DNA from: Alphaproteobacteria bacterium
GTDB lineage: Bacteria > Pseudomonadota > Alphaproteobacteria > Paracaedibacterales > CAIULA01
DNA: 34,358 bases
Assembly: GCA_026400645.1 (NCBI GenBank)
Contig: JAPLOP010000031.1
Location: 1 to 34,358 of the forward strand
Direction of reading: 5' to 3'
The notes under the pieces: model-generated
Database searches by the model: none
What the model was told of the DNA's origin: nothing
The model's input: the letters and a program-made list of their open reading frames with translations, nothing else
Position numbers and translations under genes: made by a program
Shown here: positions 1 through 7,991 of the stretch, in pieces
Numbering within the stretch: position 1 is the stretch's first letter
Layout of the letters: each line of letters starts with the position of its first letter

Positions 1-62
1 TATAAGACGGTATCGATTCTGGGTAAGACCGACAGAGGTGTTATGGCCCATTATTGAATCGG

Positions 63-95
63 GAGCCGGATGCCTTAATTGGGCAAGTCCGGTTC
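63..95 (+). ncRNA. group II intron domain V (catalytic hairpin)
   Basis: The lower stem pairs GAGCCGGA (63-70) with TCCGGTTC (88-95), including the AGC triad near the 5' side. The upper hairpin is 71-85, and a two-base bulge (AG, 86-87) separates the stems. This is the standard domain V architecture. It is 33 nt rather than the common 34, and the apical loop (TAAT-like) is not the usual GAAA tetraloop, which may indicate drift. Confidence 0.85.
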
Positions 96-96
96 T

Positions 97-135
97 GAGG
101 AGGGGGGAAGCTTGAGTGATTGGCTTCCTCTACTC
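97..135 (+). ncRNA. group II intron domain VI (branch-point helix)
   Basis: GAG (97-99) pairs with CTC (133-135), and GGAAGC (106-111) pairs with GCTTCC (123-128), leaving A132 as a candidate bulged branch-point adenosine. It directly follows domain V, as expected, and lies 7-8 nt before the proposed 3' splice site. Confidence 0.7.
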
Positions 136-139
136 AACT

Positions 140-442
140 TTTTTGACGGAGGCGTCGCGCATGCTTGGTTTGAGTTCGAATATTGAAACGCAGGACGCAT
201 ATTCAATTAATCGAAACTTTGATTTTGTTGTGTCTCGTGCATGGTCAAACCTCGGTAATTTAATAAATATAGTCCATAATGTTTCACGTGAAACAAAAGC
301 TGTCGGTGTCTTTCATAAAGGACATAGTTATGATTTGGAGATTTTAGATGCACAAAAAAGGTGGTCATTTGAGTATTCCGTATTTAATAGCGCAACAGAT
401 CCGACTGGCAAAATTATTACAATAAAAAACGTACAGGAGTAG
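140..442 (+). CDS. rsmG: 16S rRNA (guanine527-N7)-methyltransferase RsmG, C-terminal half (second exon)
   Basis: RsmG (GidB) methylates G527 in the 530 loop of 16S rRNA using S-adenosylmethionine. The 100 residues from FLTEA to the end match the second half of the family: the FL-x-E helix after the SAM-binding core, the FDFVVSRAW segment (FDxVxxRA in homologues), a GVFHKG strand matching the FLKG/ALKG strand, and a final GKIITIKNV strand. Typical RsmG is about 205-215 residues, so about half is missing. The missing part lies upstream of the intron. A GTG at 116 opens the same frame, but its first eight codons are intron domain VI sequence, so it is not a true start. Full RsmG depends on splicing; loss of rsmG is known to give low-level streptomycin resistance in other bacteria. 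It lies just upstream of parA, the usual order in Alphaproteobacteria. Confidence 0.85.
   Translation, partial: FLTEASRMLGLSSNIETQDAYSINRNFDFVVSRAWSNLGNLINIVHNVSRETKAVGVFHKGHSYDLEILDAQKRWSFEYSVFNSATDPTGKIITIKNVQE
280..295. promoter_or_regulatory. parS: parS centromere site (ParB binding)
   Basis: The 16-bp perfect palindrome TGTTTCACGTGAAACA is the canonical bacterial chromosomal parS sequence. It lies inside the rsmG coding frame, about 150 bp upstream of parA and about 140 bp downstream of the intron end. ParB dimers should load here as clamps and, with ParA, drive origin segregation. No second copy was noticed in the window by eye. Confidence 0.94.
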
Positions 443-445
443 GTG

Positions 446-1231
446 ATGGGAAAAATTATTGTTATTGCCAATCAGAAGGGGGGGGTTGGAAAAACGACAA
501 CCTCTGTTAATGTGGCGACGGCTTTGGCGGCGGTCGAAAGAAAGGTTCTTTTGATTGATATGGACCCGCAGTCGAATGCTTCTACTGGCGTAGGGATAAC
601 AAAAAAGAACAGAGCATACACAACGTATGACTTGCTGATTGGTCGTTGCACCATGGGCGAATCGTTACACAAAAGCATTATCCCTGGTTTGACAATAATA
701 CCAGCGGGCATAGAGCTGATTGGTTCCGAAATAGAGCTCGTCAGTGCGCAAAGCAGGGAGGGCGTTCTAAAGAAAATCATCACACCCTACAAGCAAATGT
801 TTGATTATGTCATTATTGATTGCCCACCATCCATGGGATTGCTTACGTTAAATGCAATGGTTGCGGCTGATTGCGTTTTGGTCCCCCTGCAGTGCGAATA
901 TTATGCCCTCGAGGGGCTCAGTTACCTCCTTCACTCAATTCAAAAAATTAAACAGAATTTCAATAAAGACCTAAGTTTGTTTGGTGTTGTGCTGACGATG
1001 TATGACCGGAGAAGTTCGCTTTGCGCGCAGGTGGCATCCGATGTTCGTATGCACCTGAAAGACAAAGTTTTTAAAACAATCATACCCAGAAACATAAAAG
1101 TGTCAGAGGCCCCTTCCCACGGGAAGCCTGTCCTTCTTTATGATGTCGGGTGCGTTGGATCAAAGGCATATATGGAATTGGCAAAAGAAATTCTTGTAAA
1201 AGCAGAAGGGAAGAAGGGTGATGGGCGGTAA
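446..1231 (+). CDS. parA: chromosome partitioning ATPase ParA (Soj family)
   Basis: ParA is a deviant Walker ATPase that dimerises on nucleoid DNA with ATP and moves ParB-parS complexes. The 261-residue product shows the Walker A motif KGGVGKTT (residues 11-18, with signature lysine), Walker A' LIDMDPQ (36-42) and Walker B VIIDCPPS (122-129). Length is normal for chromosomal ParA. The ATG at 446 is chosen over the in-frame GTG at 443 because AGGAG at 435-439 gives 6-nt spacing to the ATG and only 3 nt to the GTG. It follows rsmG by 3 nt, and its end overlaps the parB start by 11 nt, so the pair is translationally coupled. It may be co-transcribed with rsmG, in which case the intron lies within the same transcript. 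Confidence 0.96.
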   Translation: MGKIIVIANQKGGVGKTTTSVNVATALAAVERKVLLIDMDPQSNASTGVGITKKNRAYTTYDLLIGRCTMGESLHKSIIPGLTIIPAGIELIGSEIELVSAQSREGVLKKIITPYKQMFDYVIIDCPPSMGLLTLNAMVAADCVLVPLQCEYYALEGLSYLLHSIQKIKQNFNKDLSLFGVVLTMYDRRSSLCAQVASDVRMHLKDKVFKTIIPRNIKVSEAPSHGKPVLLYDVGCVGSKAYMELAKEILVKAEGKKGDGR

Positions 1232-2063
1232 TAATACACTAGGTCGCGGACTGTCGGCATTGTTGGGCGATATTGGATATGAGAATGATCGGGTGCAGCA
1301 ATCTTTGAATAGGGACGAGGTTCTGACGGAGAGTTTATATCCAGGTAAAATGCAGCCAAGGCAAAATTTTGATCCGGAGAAGCTGGAGGCCCTGGTTGAA
1401 TCTGTAAAATCAAAGGGCATCCTGCAGCCTATATTGGTCCGACGGTTTGAGGAAGACAAATATGAAATCATTGCTGGCGAGCGCAGGTGGCGAGCGGCAC
1501 AAACGGCAGGTCTTAAAAAGATGCCTGTCATTATTTTGGATTGTTCTGATAGCGAAGCGCTAGAAATCGGGCTGATTGAAAACCTTCAGCGCGACGATTT
1601 GAATCCTGTGGAGGAGGCCGAGTCCCTGCAAAGGTTACTTGATCAGCACAATAAGACTCAGGAAGAAGTCGCGCAAGCAATCAGCAAAAGCCGTAGTTAT
1701 GTTGCTAACATGTTGCGACTCAATCAGCTTCCCGATGGTGTGAAAAAAATGCTTCGTGATAATGTGTTGACAGCCGGTCATGCGCGAAGCCTTTTGAATA
1801 CGGATAACATAGAAGAGCTTGCTAACAAAATTGTTTCAGAAAAACTGACCGTACGCGAGGCAGAGAGTTTGGCCAAAAAGTCGAAAACACCCCCATCGCA
1901 ATCTCCTGTGGATCAGGATGCCGCATTGATAGCCGAAAAAATAGGCGAAGCGGTAAGGATGAAGGCAAAGCTTAATATCACAAGGCAGGGTGGGACGCTC
2001 ACGCTCTATTTTCGCGAATATGATCAGCTTGATGATTTGCTTGATAAATTACAGGTTAATTAG
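1221..2063 (+). CDS. parB: chromosome partitioning protein ParB (Spo0J family)
   Basis: ParB binds parS, hydrolyses CTP to form sliding clamps, and recruits ParA and SMC. The 280-residue protein starts with LGRGLSALLGD (7-17), the N-terminal ParA-stimulating peptide. It then has the ILQPILVR strand, the CTP-binding arginine-rich patch GERRWRAA (86-93), the ENLQRDDLNP motif (120-129), a helix-turn-helix for parS around 136-163, and a C-terminal dimerisation region. The ATG at 1221 is preferred; a GTG directly before it (1218) is possible. It overlaps parA by 11 nt upstream, and its last 15 nt are shared with the convergent cca gene. The perfect parS nearby supports a functional chromosomal partition locus. 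Confidence 0.96.
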   Translation: MGGNNTLGRGLSALLGDIGYENDRVQQSLNRDEVLTESLYPGKMQPRQNFDPEKLEALVESVKSKGILQPILVRRFEEDKYEIIAGERRWRAAQTAGLKKMPVIILDCSDSEALEIGLIENLQRDDLNPVEEAESLQRLLDQHNKTQEEVAQAISKSRSYVANMLRLNQLPDGVKKMLRDNVLTAGHARSLLNTDNIEELANKIVSEKLTVREAESLAKKSKTPPSQSPVDQDAALIAEKIGEAVRMKAKLNITRQGGTLTLYFREYDQLDDLLDKLQVN

Positions 2064-3284
2064 GGGGTTCTCTTTCTCCGCCCCAACAAGGGAGGCGCAA
2101 AAAGAAAGACAGTCATCTTTGGTGGGTAGACAATTATTCACAACCCACCAGCGTTCTGTCTGATCTAGCATCTCCCCGAGCGCCCGACCAGGTTTGATGT
2201 TGATCTTTAAAAGGTCCGCACCATTCAAAGGGAAATGATTGTCGCCTTGGTCGGAAAGTTTCGCCAACGCGGTTTCACAAAAAGAAATTCGTCCCTCATC
2301 ATGCATTGATGTACGCAGGAAAATCCAATCCGTTGCATGCTCCTTTCCATATTTATGGTAAACCCACCGCAAATCGTCCACATGGATAATTGATTCAATG
2401 GTTTCGAGGGCTCTGGTCTGTTTGCAAGAAAGCCGAAAATTCTTTTGATAAAAATTTCCATCACGCTGTGAATAAGACCGGAACAGAGTAAAAAAACGTC
2501 GCAAAGGAAATTCATTCGCTGAGCTGTCTGGAATGCTAAAATGTGCTTCAAGCTGGATTAAGTTTTGCAAAAGCGTAACATCCGGATCCGCATCGTAAAG
2601 CACAGAAAAAATCGCGTCAGCAATCATGCGATCGATGGCTTGCAAGGGATTTCTCGCCTTTAAAAGCTTGATGATTTCTCGTTGAATTCGCTCGGTGGAT
2701 AAATTCCCAAGGCCCTTCCTCATCTGACGTAAGGCCGGAATCGCCGCGGGCATTCCCCTTCCATGGGTGGCCAAAAACCTATAATACCGAAGGATTCTCA
2801 AGTAATCCTCCTTGATGCGCATGGCGGGGTCGCCTATGAACCGAATCACGCCATTAGCCAGGTCATCTTTCCCCCCAAAGAAATCGAACATCCGTCCATC
2901 TGCATCCAAATAAAGTGCATTGATGGTAAAATCACGGCGGCTGGCATCCTCCAGCCAATCGGTTCCAAACTCAACAACGGGATGACGCCCATCGGTTTTG
3001 CAATCTCGGCGGAGGCTTGTAACCTCAAAGGCCATATCCCCCACGACCGCTGTTATGGTTCCAAATTGAATGCCGGTTGGAATTGTTTTGACGTTATGTC
3101 GCCTTAAGGCATTTACCACCATCTGCGGCGGAGCAGCAACAGCAATATCAATATCGTGAATCGGCAAGCCAAGTAACGAATCACGCACGCATCCACCGAC
3201 AAGCCTTGCCTCGATTCCACTGTTGGCAAAAAGCTGAAATAGGGCGGAAATTTGGGGTCCCTGCAGTATGGGGAAACTCATCAT
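2049..3284 (-). CDS. cca: CCA tRNA nucleotidyltransferase / poly(A) polymerase family
   Basis: This class II nucleotidyltransferase adds or repairs the 3' CCA of tRNAs. The 411-residue product has the head-domain GGCVRD motif (30-35), the metal-binding DID aspartates (44-46), the SRRDFTINAL segment (115-124), and RIKEDYLRILRYYRF (146-160), which belongs to the neck region. These match the alphaproteobacterial CCA-adding branch. Both adjacent tRNA genes encode their own CCA, so repair is a likely role here. The start is one of two adjacent ATGs at 3284 or 3281; neither has a clear Shine-Dalgarno, and a TTG at 3302 would add six residues. The 3' end overlaps parB by 15 nt. Separating CCA addition from poly(A) polymerase activity by sequence alone is unreliable. 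Confidence 0.9.
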   Translation of the reverse strand: MMSFPILQGPQISALFQLFANSGIEARLVGGCVRDSLLGLPIHDIDIAVAAPPQMVVNALRRHNVKTIPTGIQFGTITAVVGDMAFEVTSLRRDCKTDGRHPVVEFGTDWLEDASRRDFTINALYLDADGRMFDFFGGKDDLANGVIRFIGDPAMRIKEDYLRILRYYRFLATHGRGMPAAIPALRQMRKGLGNLSTERIQREIIKLLKARNPLQAIDRMIADAIFSVLYDADPDVTLLQNLIQLEAHFSIPDSSANEFPLRRFFTLFRSYSQRDGNFYQKNFRLSCKQTRALETIESIIHVDDLRWVYHKYGKEHATDWIFLRTSMHDEGRISFCETALAKLSDQGDNHFPLNGADLLKINIKPGRALGEMLDQTERWWVVNNCLPTKDDCLSFCASLVGAEKENPLINL

Positions 3285-3434
3285 AAAAAATTGACGGCAC
3301 AATCATTAAAAAATGTACTTTGAAGTGTACTCGTTATAAATGAATTTGCGCACTCATATTCTTGGTATCCTCTGATAAAAACGCCAAAATTACCCACGAG
3401 CGAACGATAAATGCATCTGGATTTATGAATTAAC

Positions 3435-3463
3435 TTGCTTCCTGTGTTGGTTTTGTATATTTT
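3435..3463 (+). promoter_or_regulatory. possible promoter of tRNA-Glu
   Basis: TTGCTT (3435-3440) and TATTTT (3458-3463) are separated by 17 nt, and the predicted start falls just before the tRNA at 3473. The boxes are imperfect and AT-rich context makes chance matches likely. Confidence 0.35.
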
Positions 3464-3472
3464 GATGTTACT

Positions 3473-3548
3473 GTCCCCTTCGTCTAGAGGCCTAGGACAT
3501 CGCCCTCTCATGGCGGCAACACGGGTTCGAATCCCGTAGGGGACACCA
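3473..3548 (+). tRNA. tRNA-Glu (anticodon CTC)
   Basis: A 76-nt cloverleaf: acceptor GTCCCCT pairs with AGGGGAC, D arm GTCT/GGAC, anticodon stem TCGCC/GGCGG with loop CTCTCAT (anticodon CTC at positions 34-36), T arm with GTTCGAATC, discriminator A and an encoded CCA. It decodes GAG. It lies 64 nt before tRNA-Arg and is probably co-transcribed with it. Confidence 0.95.
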
Positions 3549-3612
3549 AAACGAAACTCTAATGACATCCTGTGGCTCATAGCCGTTGGTTTTGGGGTAT
3601 GTATTGCACAGA

Positions 3613-3689
3613 GCGTCCTTAGCTCAGCTGGATAGAGCGGCGGCCTTCTAAGCCGTAGGTCAGAGGTTCGAATCCTCTAGGACGCACCA
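3613..3689 (+). tRNA. tRNA-Arg (anticodon TCT)
   Basis: A 77-nt cloverleaf: acceptor GCGTCCT with AGGACGC, D arm GCTC/GAGC, anticodon stem GCGGC/GCCGT with loop CTTCTAA (anticodon TCT), T arm AGAGG/CCTCT, discriminator A and an encoded CCA. It reads AGA and AGG codons. Confidence 0.96.
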
Positions 3690-3795
3690 AAATTCACGAT
3701 CGTACCCGGGCTCGTGTGGGTATTTTCGGATCATATCATTTTATTCATGAGTTCATATTAATTTTAAGTTATCGAGACAAAGGTTACCCCCGCGC

Positions 3796-5619
3796 ATGAC
3801 TTCTCTTCGTAATATCGCCATTATCGCCCACGTTGACCACGGAAAAACAACACTTGTTGATAGTATGCTAAAGCAAAGCGGAATTTTTCGCCTTAATCAA
3901 GCAGTTGCTGAACGGGCAATGGATTCCAACGATTTAGAGCGCGAGCGTGGCATCACCATTCTTGCAAAGTGTACGTCCCTTAGCTGGAAAGATGTCCGAA
4001 TCAATATCGTCGACACACCAGGACATGCCGATTTTGGCGGCGAAGTTGAACGGATCCTGAGTATGGTTGATGGTGTTGTATTGCTGGTTGATGCAGCCGA
4101 AGGGCCTATGCCACAGACAAAATTCGTTTTGACCAAGGCTCTTAACCTGGGGTTGCGGCCAATTGTTGTCATTAACAAAATTGATCGTTCTGATGCCCGT
4201 CACGAAGAAGTCCTGAATGAAGTTTTTGATTTATTTTCAGCCCTAGAGGCCAGCGATGATCAGCTTGATTTTCCGGTTATTTTTGCATCTGGCCGAAGCG
4301 GCTGGGCAGTTAAAGATTTGTCAGAACCAAGAACCGACATTGCGCCGTTGTTCGACCTGATCCTTGAGCATGTTCCAGAACCAATCGCAGACCAAAATGC
4401 CCCATTCAGTATGTTGGTGACAACCCGTGAATACGATCCCTATCTTGGCCGTGTGCTAACGGGACGAATTTATGGCGGATCGATTAAACTAAACATGCCA
4501 ATCAAGGTTCTTGATGGCAGCGGCAAGGTTGTTGAAACAGGAAAAGCCACAAAAATTTTAACCTTCCGTGGATTGGAACGTATCCCCGTTGACCAAGCAG
4601 AGGCTGGTGATATTATCGCGATCGCTGGTTTGGAAAAAGCAACCGTTGCTGATACGATTGCTGCGCTTGAGGTTGACGTGGCCCTGCCATCGATTCCAAT
4701 TGATCCACCAACATTGGCCATGACATTTTCGATTAATGATTCCCCCTTGGCCGGTAAAGAGGGTACAAAATTAACATCACGTATTCTTCGTGAACGATTG
4801 ATGCGCGAAGTCGAAGGTAATATCTCGATTCGGATCAAAGAAACAGAAGACAAGGATGCGTTTGAGGTTGCTGGTCGTGGTGAATTGCAGCTAGGTGTTT
4901 TGATTGAAACCATGCGACGCGAAGGGTTCGAGCTGTCCATCAGTCGTCCCCGCGTATTGTATCAGACAGACGAAGCCGGGCAACGCCTTGAGCCGGTCGA
5001 AGAAATTCAAATCGACGTTGATGATGATTACGTTGGGGTTGTGGTTGAATCCATGAGTCAGCGCAAGGCCGAGATGACCGACATGCGTCCATCCGGCGGT
5101 GGCAAAACACGAATCATCTTTATTGGGCCATCACGCGGATTGATTGGATATCATGGTCCGTTCTTAACGGAAACACGTGGCACCGGAATCATGAGTCGTG
5201 TCTTTCATTCTTATGGCCCCTATCGCGGTCCCATCGGCGGACGTCACAACGGCGTTTTGATTTCAAACGGAAATGGCGACGCTGTTGCCTATGCCCTTTG
5301 GAAGGTTGAGGAGCGCGGACAGCTTTTTGTGAACCCAGGTGAAGCCCTTTATGAAGGCATGATCATCGGTGAAAACAGTCGCGATAATGACCTGGAGGTT
5401 AACGCCCTTCGTGGTAAGCAATTAACCAACGTTCGGGCATCCGGCAAGGATGAAGCCATTCGTTTGACGCCACCACGCATCATGACACTAGAGCAAGCCA
5501 TTGCGTATATCGAGGAAGACGAACGCGTCGAGGTCACGCCAAAATCGATTCGTTTGCGCAAGGCGATCCTGTGCCCCAATGACAGAAAACGGGCAGAGCG
5601 CGGCTCAAAAGAAAGATAG
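3796..5619 (+). CDS. typA: ribosome-associated GTPase TypA/BipA
   Basis: TypA is a translational GTPase related to EF-G and LepA that binds 70S ribosomes and aids 50S assembly and stress or cold growth. The 607-residue protein, the usual size, has G1 AHVDHGKTT (11-19), the RGITI switch I segment, G3 DTPGHADF (about 73-80) and G4 NKID (about 126-129). The rest matches the EF-G-like domains III and V, followed by the TypA-specific C-terminal domain (e.g. [17 protein letters not shown] and the final [13 protein letters not shown] segment). The ATG at 3796 gives the canonical N-terminus; its upstream Shine-Dalgarno is weak. It stands as a single gene after the two tRNAs. No clear intrinsic terminator was seen in the 146-nt space after it. 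Confidence 0.97.
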   Translation: MTSLRNIAIIAHVDHGKTTLVDSMLKQSGIFRLNQAVAERAMDSNDLERERGITILAKCTSLSWKDVRINIVDTPGHADFGGEVERILSMVDGVVLLVDAAEGPMPQTKFVLTKALNLGLRPIVVINKIDRSDARHEEVLNEVFDLFSALEASDDQLDFPVIFASGRSGWAVKDLSEPRTDIAPLFDLILEHVPEPIADQNAPFSMLVTTREYDPYLGRVLTGRIYGGSIKLNMPIKVLDGSGKVVETGKATKILTFRGLERIPVDQAEAGDIIAIAGLEKATVADTIAALEVDVALPSIPIDPPTLAMTFSINDSPLAGKEGTKLTSRILRERLMREVEGNISIRIKETEDKDAFEVAGRGELQLGVLIETMRREGFELSISRPRVLYQTDEAGQRLEPVEEIQIDVDDDYVGVVVESMSQRKAEMTDMRPSGGGKTRIIFIGPSRGLIGYHGPFLTETRGTGIMSRVFHSYGPYRGPIGGRHNGVLISNGNGDAVAYALWKVEERGQLFVNPGEALYEGMIIGENSRDNDLEVNALRGKQLTNVRASGKDEAIRLTPPRIMTLEQAIAYIEEDERVEVTPKSIRLRKAILCPNDRKRAERGSKER

Positions 5620-5765
5620 GGTTCAGTCTCTGGTGTAGCCCTGGGGACGGCGCATTATGCCATAGACAAATAATGAAAAATAGACGACACTGAAAAATTA
5701 TGAATTGCTTGCTTTGCGCATAAAGTGAATGAAGGGTTCGTCAAATTTTCTTTCCTATTGCTAAT

Positions 5766-6860
5766 ATGGATTTAGATCCAATTATAATTCTTGGTCTTGG
5801 AACCTTGGGTGGAATTGCCTCTGGGATGCTGGGTATTGGAAGTGGTGTCGTCATAACGCCCGCCCTTATTATGATTGGGATCCCCTCCTTTGTCGCTATT
5901 TCATCGCAGCTTAACAATGCGATTGGGACAAATCTGATTGGCTTTATGGGATATTGGCGTCGACGGGATGTTGATTTGGGGTTGGCGGGATACCTGTTTG
6001 TTGGGGGTGTCCTCGGGGCCTTTTCAGAGCTTTTTTTGTTGGGATGGATTCACCAATACAAGCCACCCCAATCTTTTATGCAATTGACGTATGTGTTGGT
6101 TTTGGGCATTTTGGGAATGGCGATGCTGTCCCAAAATATTCACAATATGCTTCATCCTAGAAATAAACATTCCAACAAAACAGTGATGATGCGTCGCTGG
6201 ATGATCTATTTTCCCTTTCATAAAATCTTTACAAGGGCACGCACAGAAATCAGTATTTTGGTCCCGCTTGTCGTTGGATTTGCGACAGGCCTTTTAACGT
6301 CAACCTTGGGTGGCGGTAACAGCCTTTTTATGATGCCAATTGTTGGGTATTTAATTGGTCGCAGCACGCCGGTTATTTCCGGGACATCTTTATTGGCAGG
6401 GTTTGCGATTACGCTTGCTGTGACACTTGTTCATGCATTAAATAGCGAGCCTTTTGATATCGTGATTGTTTTCATGCTGTTGATCGGGGGGATTCTGGGA
6501 TCCAGAATTGGCGTTCGTCTGGGCTATATCTTTCCAAGGCCTTATTTGGGGATTCTGGGGGCATCAGTCATATTAATGATTTGTTCTAAGTTTGCTTATG
6601 ATTTGATGGTGGCGGCTAGTGGCGGAATCGATTCTGCGGCGGGGATTCATCCCCTGGGATGTCAGTGTCCGTCAATGGATCATCGATTGCTTGTGGCCGA
6701 AGAATTTTATACAACGGGGGCCCGCTTTATCGTTCGACTGGCGGTGGATTGGCCAAATCTTTACACATTTATTGGTATCGCTGGTGTTGTTTTGATTTCT
6801 ATTCTGATAGAGCAAATTCTTCAACGTTTTGTCGCCGTTTCTCCAAGGATGCGTCGATGA
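5766..6860 (+). CDS. TauE/SafE (DUF81) family membrane permease
   Basis: A 364-residue polytopic protein with about eight hydrophobic segments. It has the two related TauE/SafE halves: the N-terminal half begins with GTLGGIASGMLGIGSGVVITPAL (split glycine-rich helix, about residues 14-36), and the second half repeats this theme with GFATGLLTSTLGGGNSLFMMPIV (about 174-196). Family members export sulfite, sulfoacetate or other small anions, and substrate cannot be assigned. The ATG at 5766 lacks a visible Shine-Dalgarno, but no better in-frame start precedes the first helix. Its stop overlaps the potF start by 4 nt (ATGA), so it is the first gene of the polyamine transport operon. Whether it works with the importer is inference. 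Confidence 0.85.
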   Translation: MDLDPIIILGLGTLGGIASGMLGIGSGVVITPALIMIGIPSFVAISSQLNNAIGTNLIGFMGYWRRRDVDLGLAGYLFVGGVLGAFSELFLLGWIHQYKPPQSFMQLTYVLVLGILGMAMLSQNIHNMLHPRNKHSNKTVMMRRWMIYFPFHKIFTRARTEISILVPLVVGFATGLLTSTLGGGNSLFMMPIVGYLIGRSTPVISGTSLLAGFAITLAVTLVHALNSEPFDIVIVFMLLIGGILGSRIGVRLGYIFPRPYLGILGASVILMICSKFAYDLMVAASGGIDSAAGIHPLGCQCPSMDHRLLVAEEFYTTGARFIVRLAVDWPNLYTFIGIAGVVLISILIEQILQRFVAVSPRMRR

Positions 6861-7987
6861 AAAGGATTTTTCTTCGTATCTTGGTTGCTTTTCCATTGGC
6901 TGTGCTTATCGTATGGCTTTTTACGGGGTTTGAAAATACCGGAAGGAAAGCGGCCTATGTTAACGTGTACGATTGGTATGGAATGCTTTCAAAGGATGTC
7001 ATCCGCCAGTTTGAACAAGAAACAGGTATTCACGTACGATATGATATGTATGACAATAACGAAGTTCTGGAGGCTAAGCTTCTGGCTAGCAATCCGGGAT
7101 ATGATGTTGTTTTTCCCTCGGCCAGCCCCTATGTGGCGCGGCAAATTGCAGCCCATGTTTACCAACCCCTTAACAAAACCCTTTTGCCGAATCTTTGCGA
7201 TCTGGATCCATTGATTACCGAAAAGATGGTAAAAATTGATGCGGGTATGGTGTATTCGATTCCCTATTATTGGGGGACACTGGGCATTGCTTTTGACGTG
7301 GACAAGGTTTCGGCTTTGCTTCCGGGGGTGGCGTTGGATGGATATCATATCCTTTTTGATAAGAAAAATCTTGAACGCCTTGCGCCGTGTGGTGTTAGTT
7401 TCTTGGAAGAAGCTGTTGATGTATTTCCCTTGGTATTGGCCTACCTTGGCCGGGATCGGCACAAAGAAAACATCGCTGATTTGGATGAATCTTTTCGTTA
7501 TTTGTTGACGGTTCGTCCCTATATCAGGCGGTTTACATCATCCCGGTTTATCAATGATTTGGTGATGGGTGATATTTGTATTGCGCAGGCATGGTCGGGT
7601 GAATCCCAGCGTGCGGTTGCGGAGGGTAAATCCTTGGGGCGAAATATTCGCTATATTATTCCAAAAGAAGGGACGACCCTTTGGATTGATTGCATTGCGA
7701 TCCCAGCGGGTGCTCCAAACCCAAAAAATGCACATCGTTTTATTAATTTTTTGCTTCGCCCCGATATTAGTGCCAAGATAACCAATCATTCATCGATCGC
7801 CACAGCCGTTCAAAAAGGGATCCCGTTCGTTAAGGCGTCCATACGTGACGATGTGACAGTTTTTCCATCACAGGAGGTTATGAGCCGCCTTCAGTTGGAT
7901 GTCCCACAAGATGGAAGTGAAAGCAGTCTGGCTTATGATCGCCAGCGAACACGGGCGTGGGCAAAAGTACGTTTGGGGAGGGAATAA
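6857..7987 (+). CDS. potF: polyamine ABC transporter substrate-binding protein (PotF/PotD family)
   Basis: This extracytoplasmic solute-binding protein captures putrescine or spermidine for the PotGHI permease. The 376-residue length is close to PotF (about 370). Residues 9-24 form a hydrophobic signal or anchor segment. The mature part shows the PotD/PotF hallmarks VNVYDWYGML near the start, a YDVVFPSA segment, the YSIPYYWGTLGIAFD stretch, and IAQAWSGES before the closing EGTTLWIDCIAIPAGAPN region. The start at ATG 6857 is fixed by the ATGA overlap with the permease gene and gives a proper signal segment; the open frame extends upstream to 6659 but without support. A clear signal-peptidase I site is not obvious, so the protein may stay tethered. 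The choice of PotF over PotD rests mainly on the operon's subunit lengths. Confidence 0.88.
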   Translation: MKRIFLRILVAFPLAVLIVWLFTGFENTGRKAAYVNVYDWYGMLSKDVIRQFEQETGIHVRYDMYDNNEVLEAKLLASNPGYDVVFPSASPYVARQIAAHVYQPLNKTLLPNLCDLDPLITEKMVKIDAGMVYSIPYYWGTLGIAFDVDKVSALLPGVALDGYHILFDKKNLERLAPCGVSFLEEAVDVFPLVLAYLGRDRHKENIADLDESFRYLLTVRPYIRRFTSSRFINDLVMGDICIAQAWSGESQRAVAEGKSLGRNIRYIIPKEGTTLWIDCIAIPAGAPNPKNAHRFINFLLRPDISAKITNHSSIATAVQKGIPFVKASIRDDVTVFPSQEVMSRLQLDVPQDGSESSLAYDRQRTRAWAKVRLGRE

Positions 7988-7991
7988 ACCA

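Larger units (their letters stand above)
1..138 (+). mobile_element. 3' end of a group II intron inserted in rsmG
   Basis: Bases 63-95 fold as a group II intron domain V and bases 97-135 as domain VI, immediately before sequence that resumes in frame as the C-terminal half of RsmG. Bases 1-62 would be the end of domain IV; the only open frame there (ending at the TGA at 55-57) is not recognisable as a maturase. The intron 3' end is placed at about 138 because the candidate branch-point A is at 132 and the usual distance is 7-8 nt, and because the bases there read AAC, a plausible AY ending. The boundary could be off by one or two bases. The 5' part, any reverse transcriptase, and the 5' exon lie outside the window. 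Domain identification is from sequence and family knowledge; splicing activity is not shown. Confidence 0.82.

Noticed and set aside
1-57. C-terminus of the intron's reverse transcriptase/maturase in frame 1
   Set aside because: Eighteen residues with no recognisable maturase ending; too short to assign.
116-139. GTG at 116 as the start of an independent small gene
   Set aside because: The first eight codons are intron domain VI sequence; similarity to RsmG begins only at about 140, so the open frame is a run-on of the exon into the intron.
3703-3726. Possible terminator after tRNA-Arg (TACCC/GGGTA with TTTT)
   Set aside because: Only five pairs with a ten-base loop and a short T-run, and a competing CACGA/TCGTG pairing; too weak to list.
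4470-4940. 156-codon minus-strand open frame inside typA
   Set aside because: Serine/arginine-rich shadow translation of a conserved gene; no start signal or family resemblance.
5617-5645. AGGGTT/AGCCCT hairpin after typA as a terminator
   Set aside because: Six pairs including a G-U, a long loop and no T-run afterwards.
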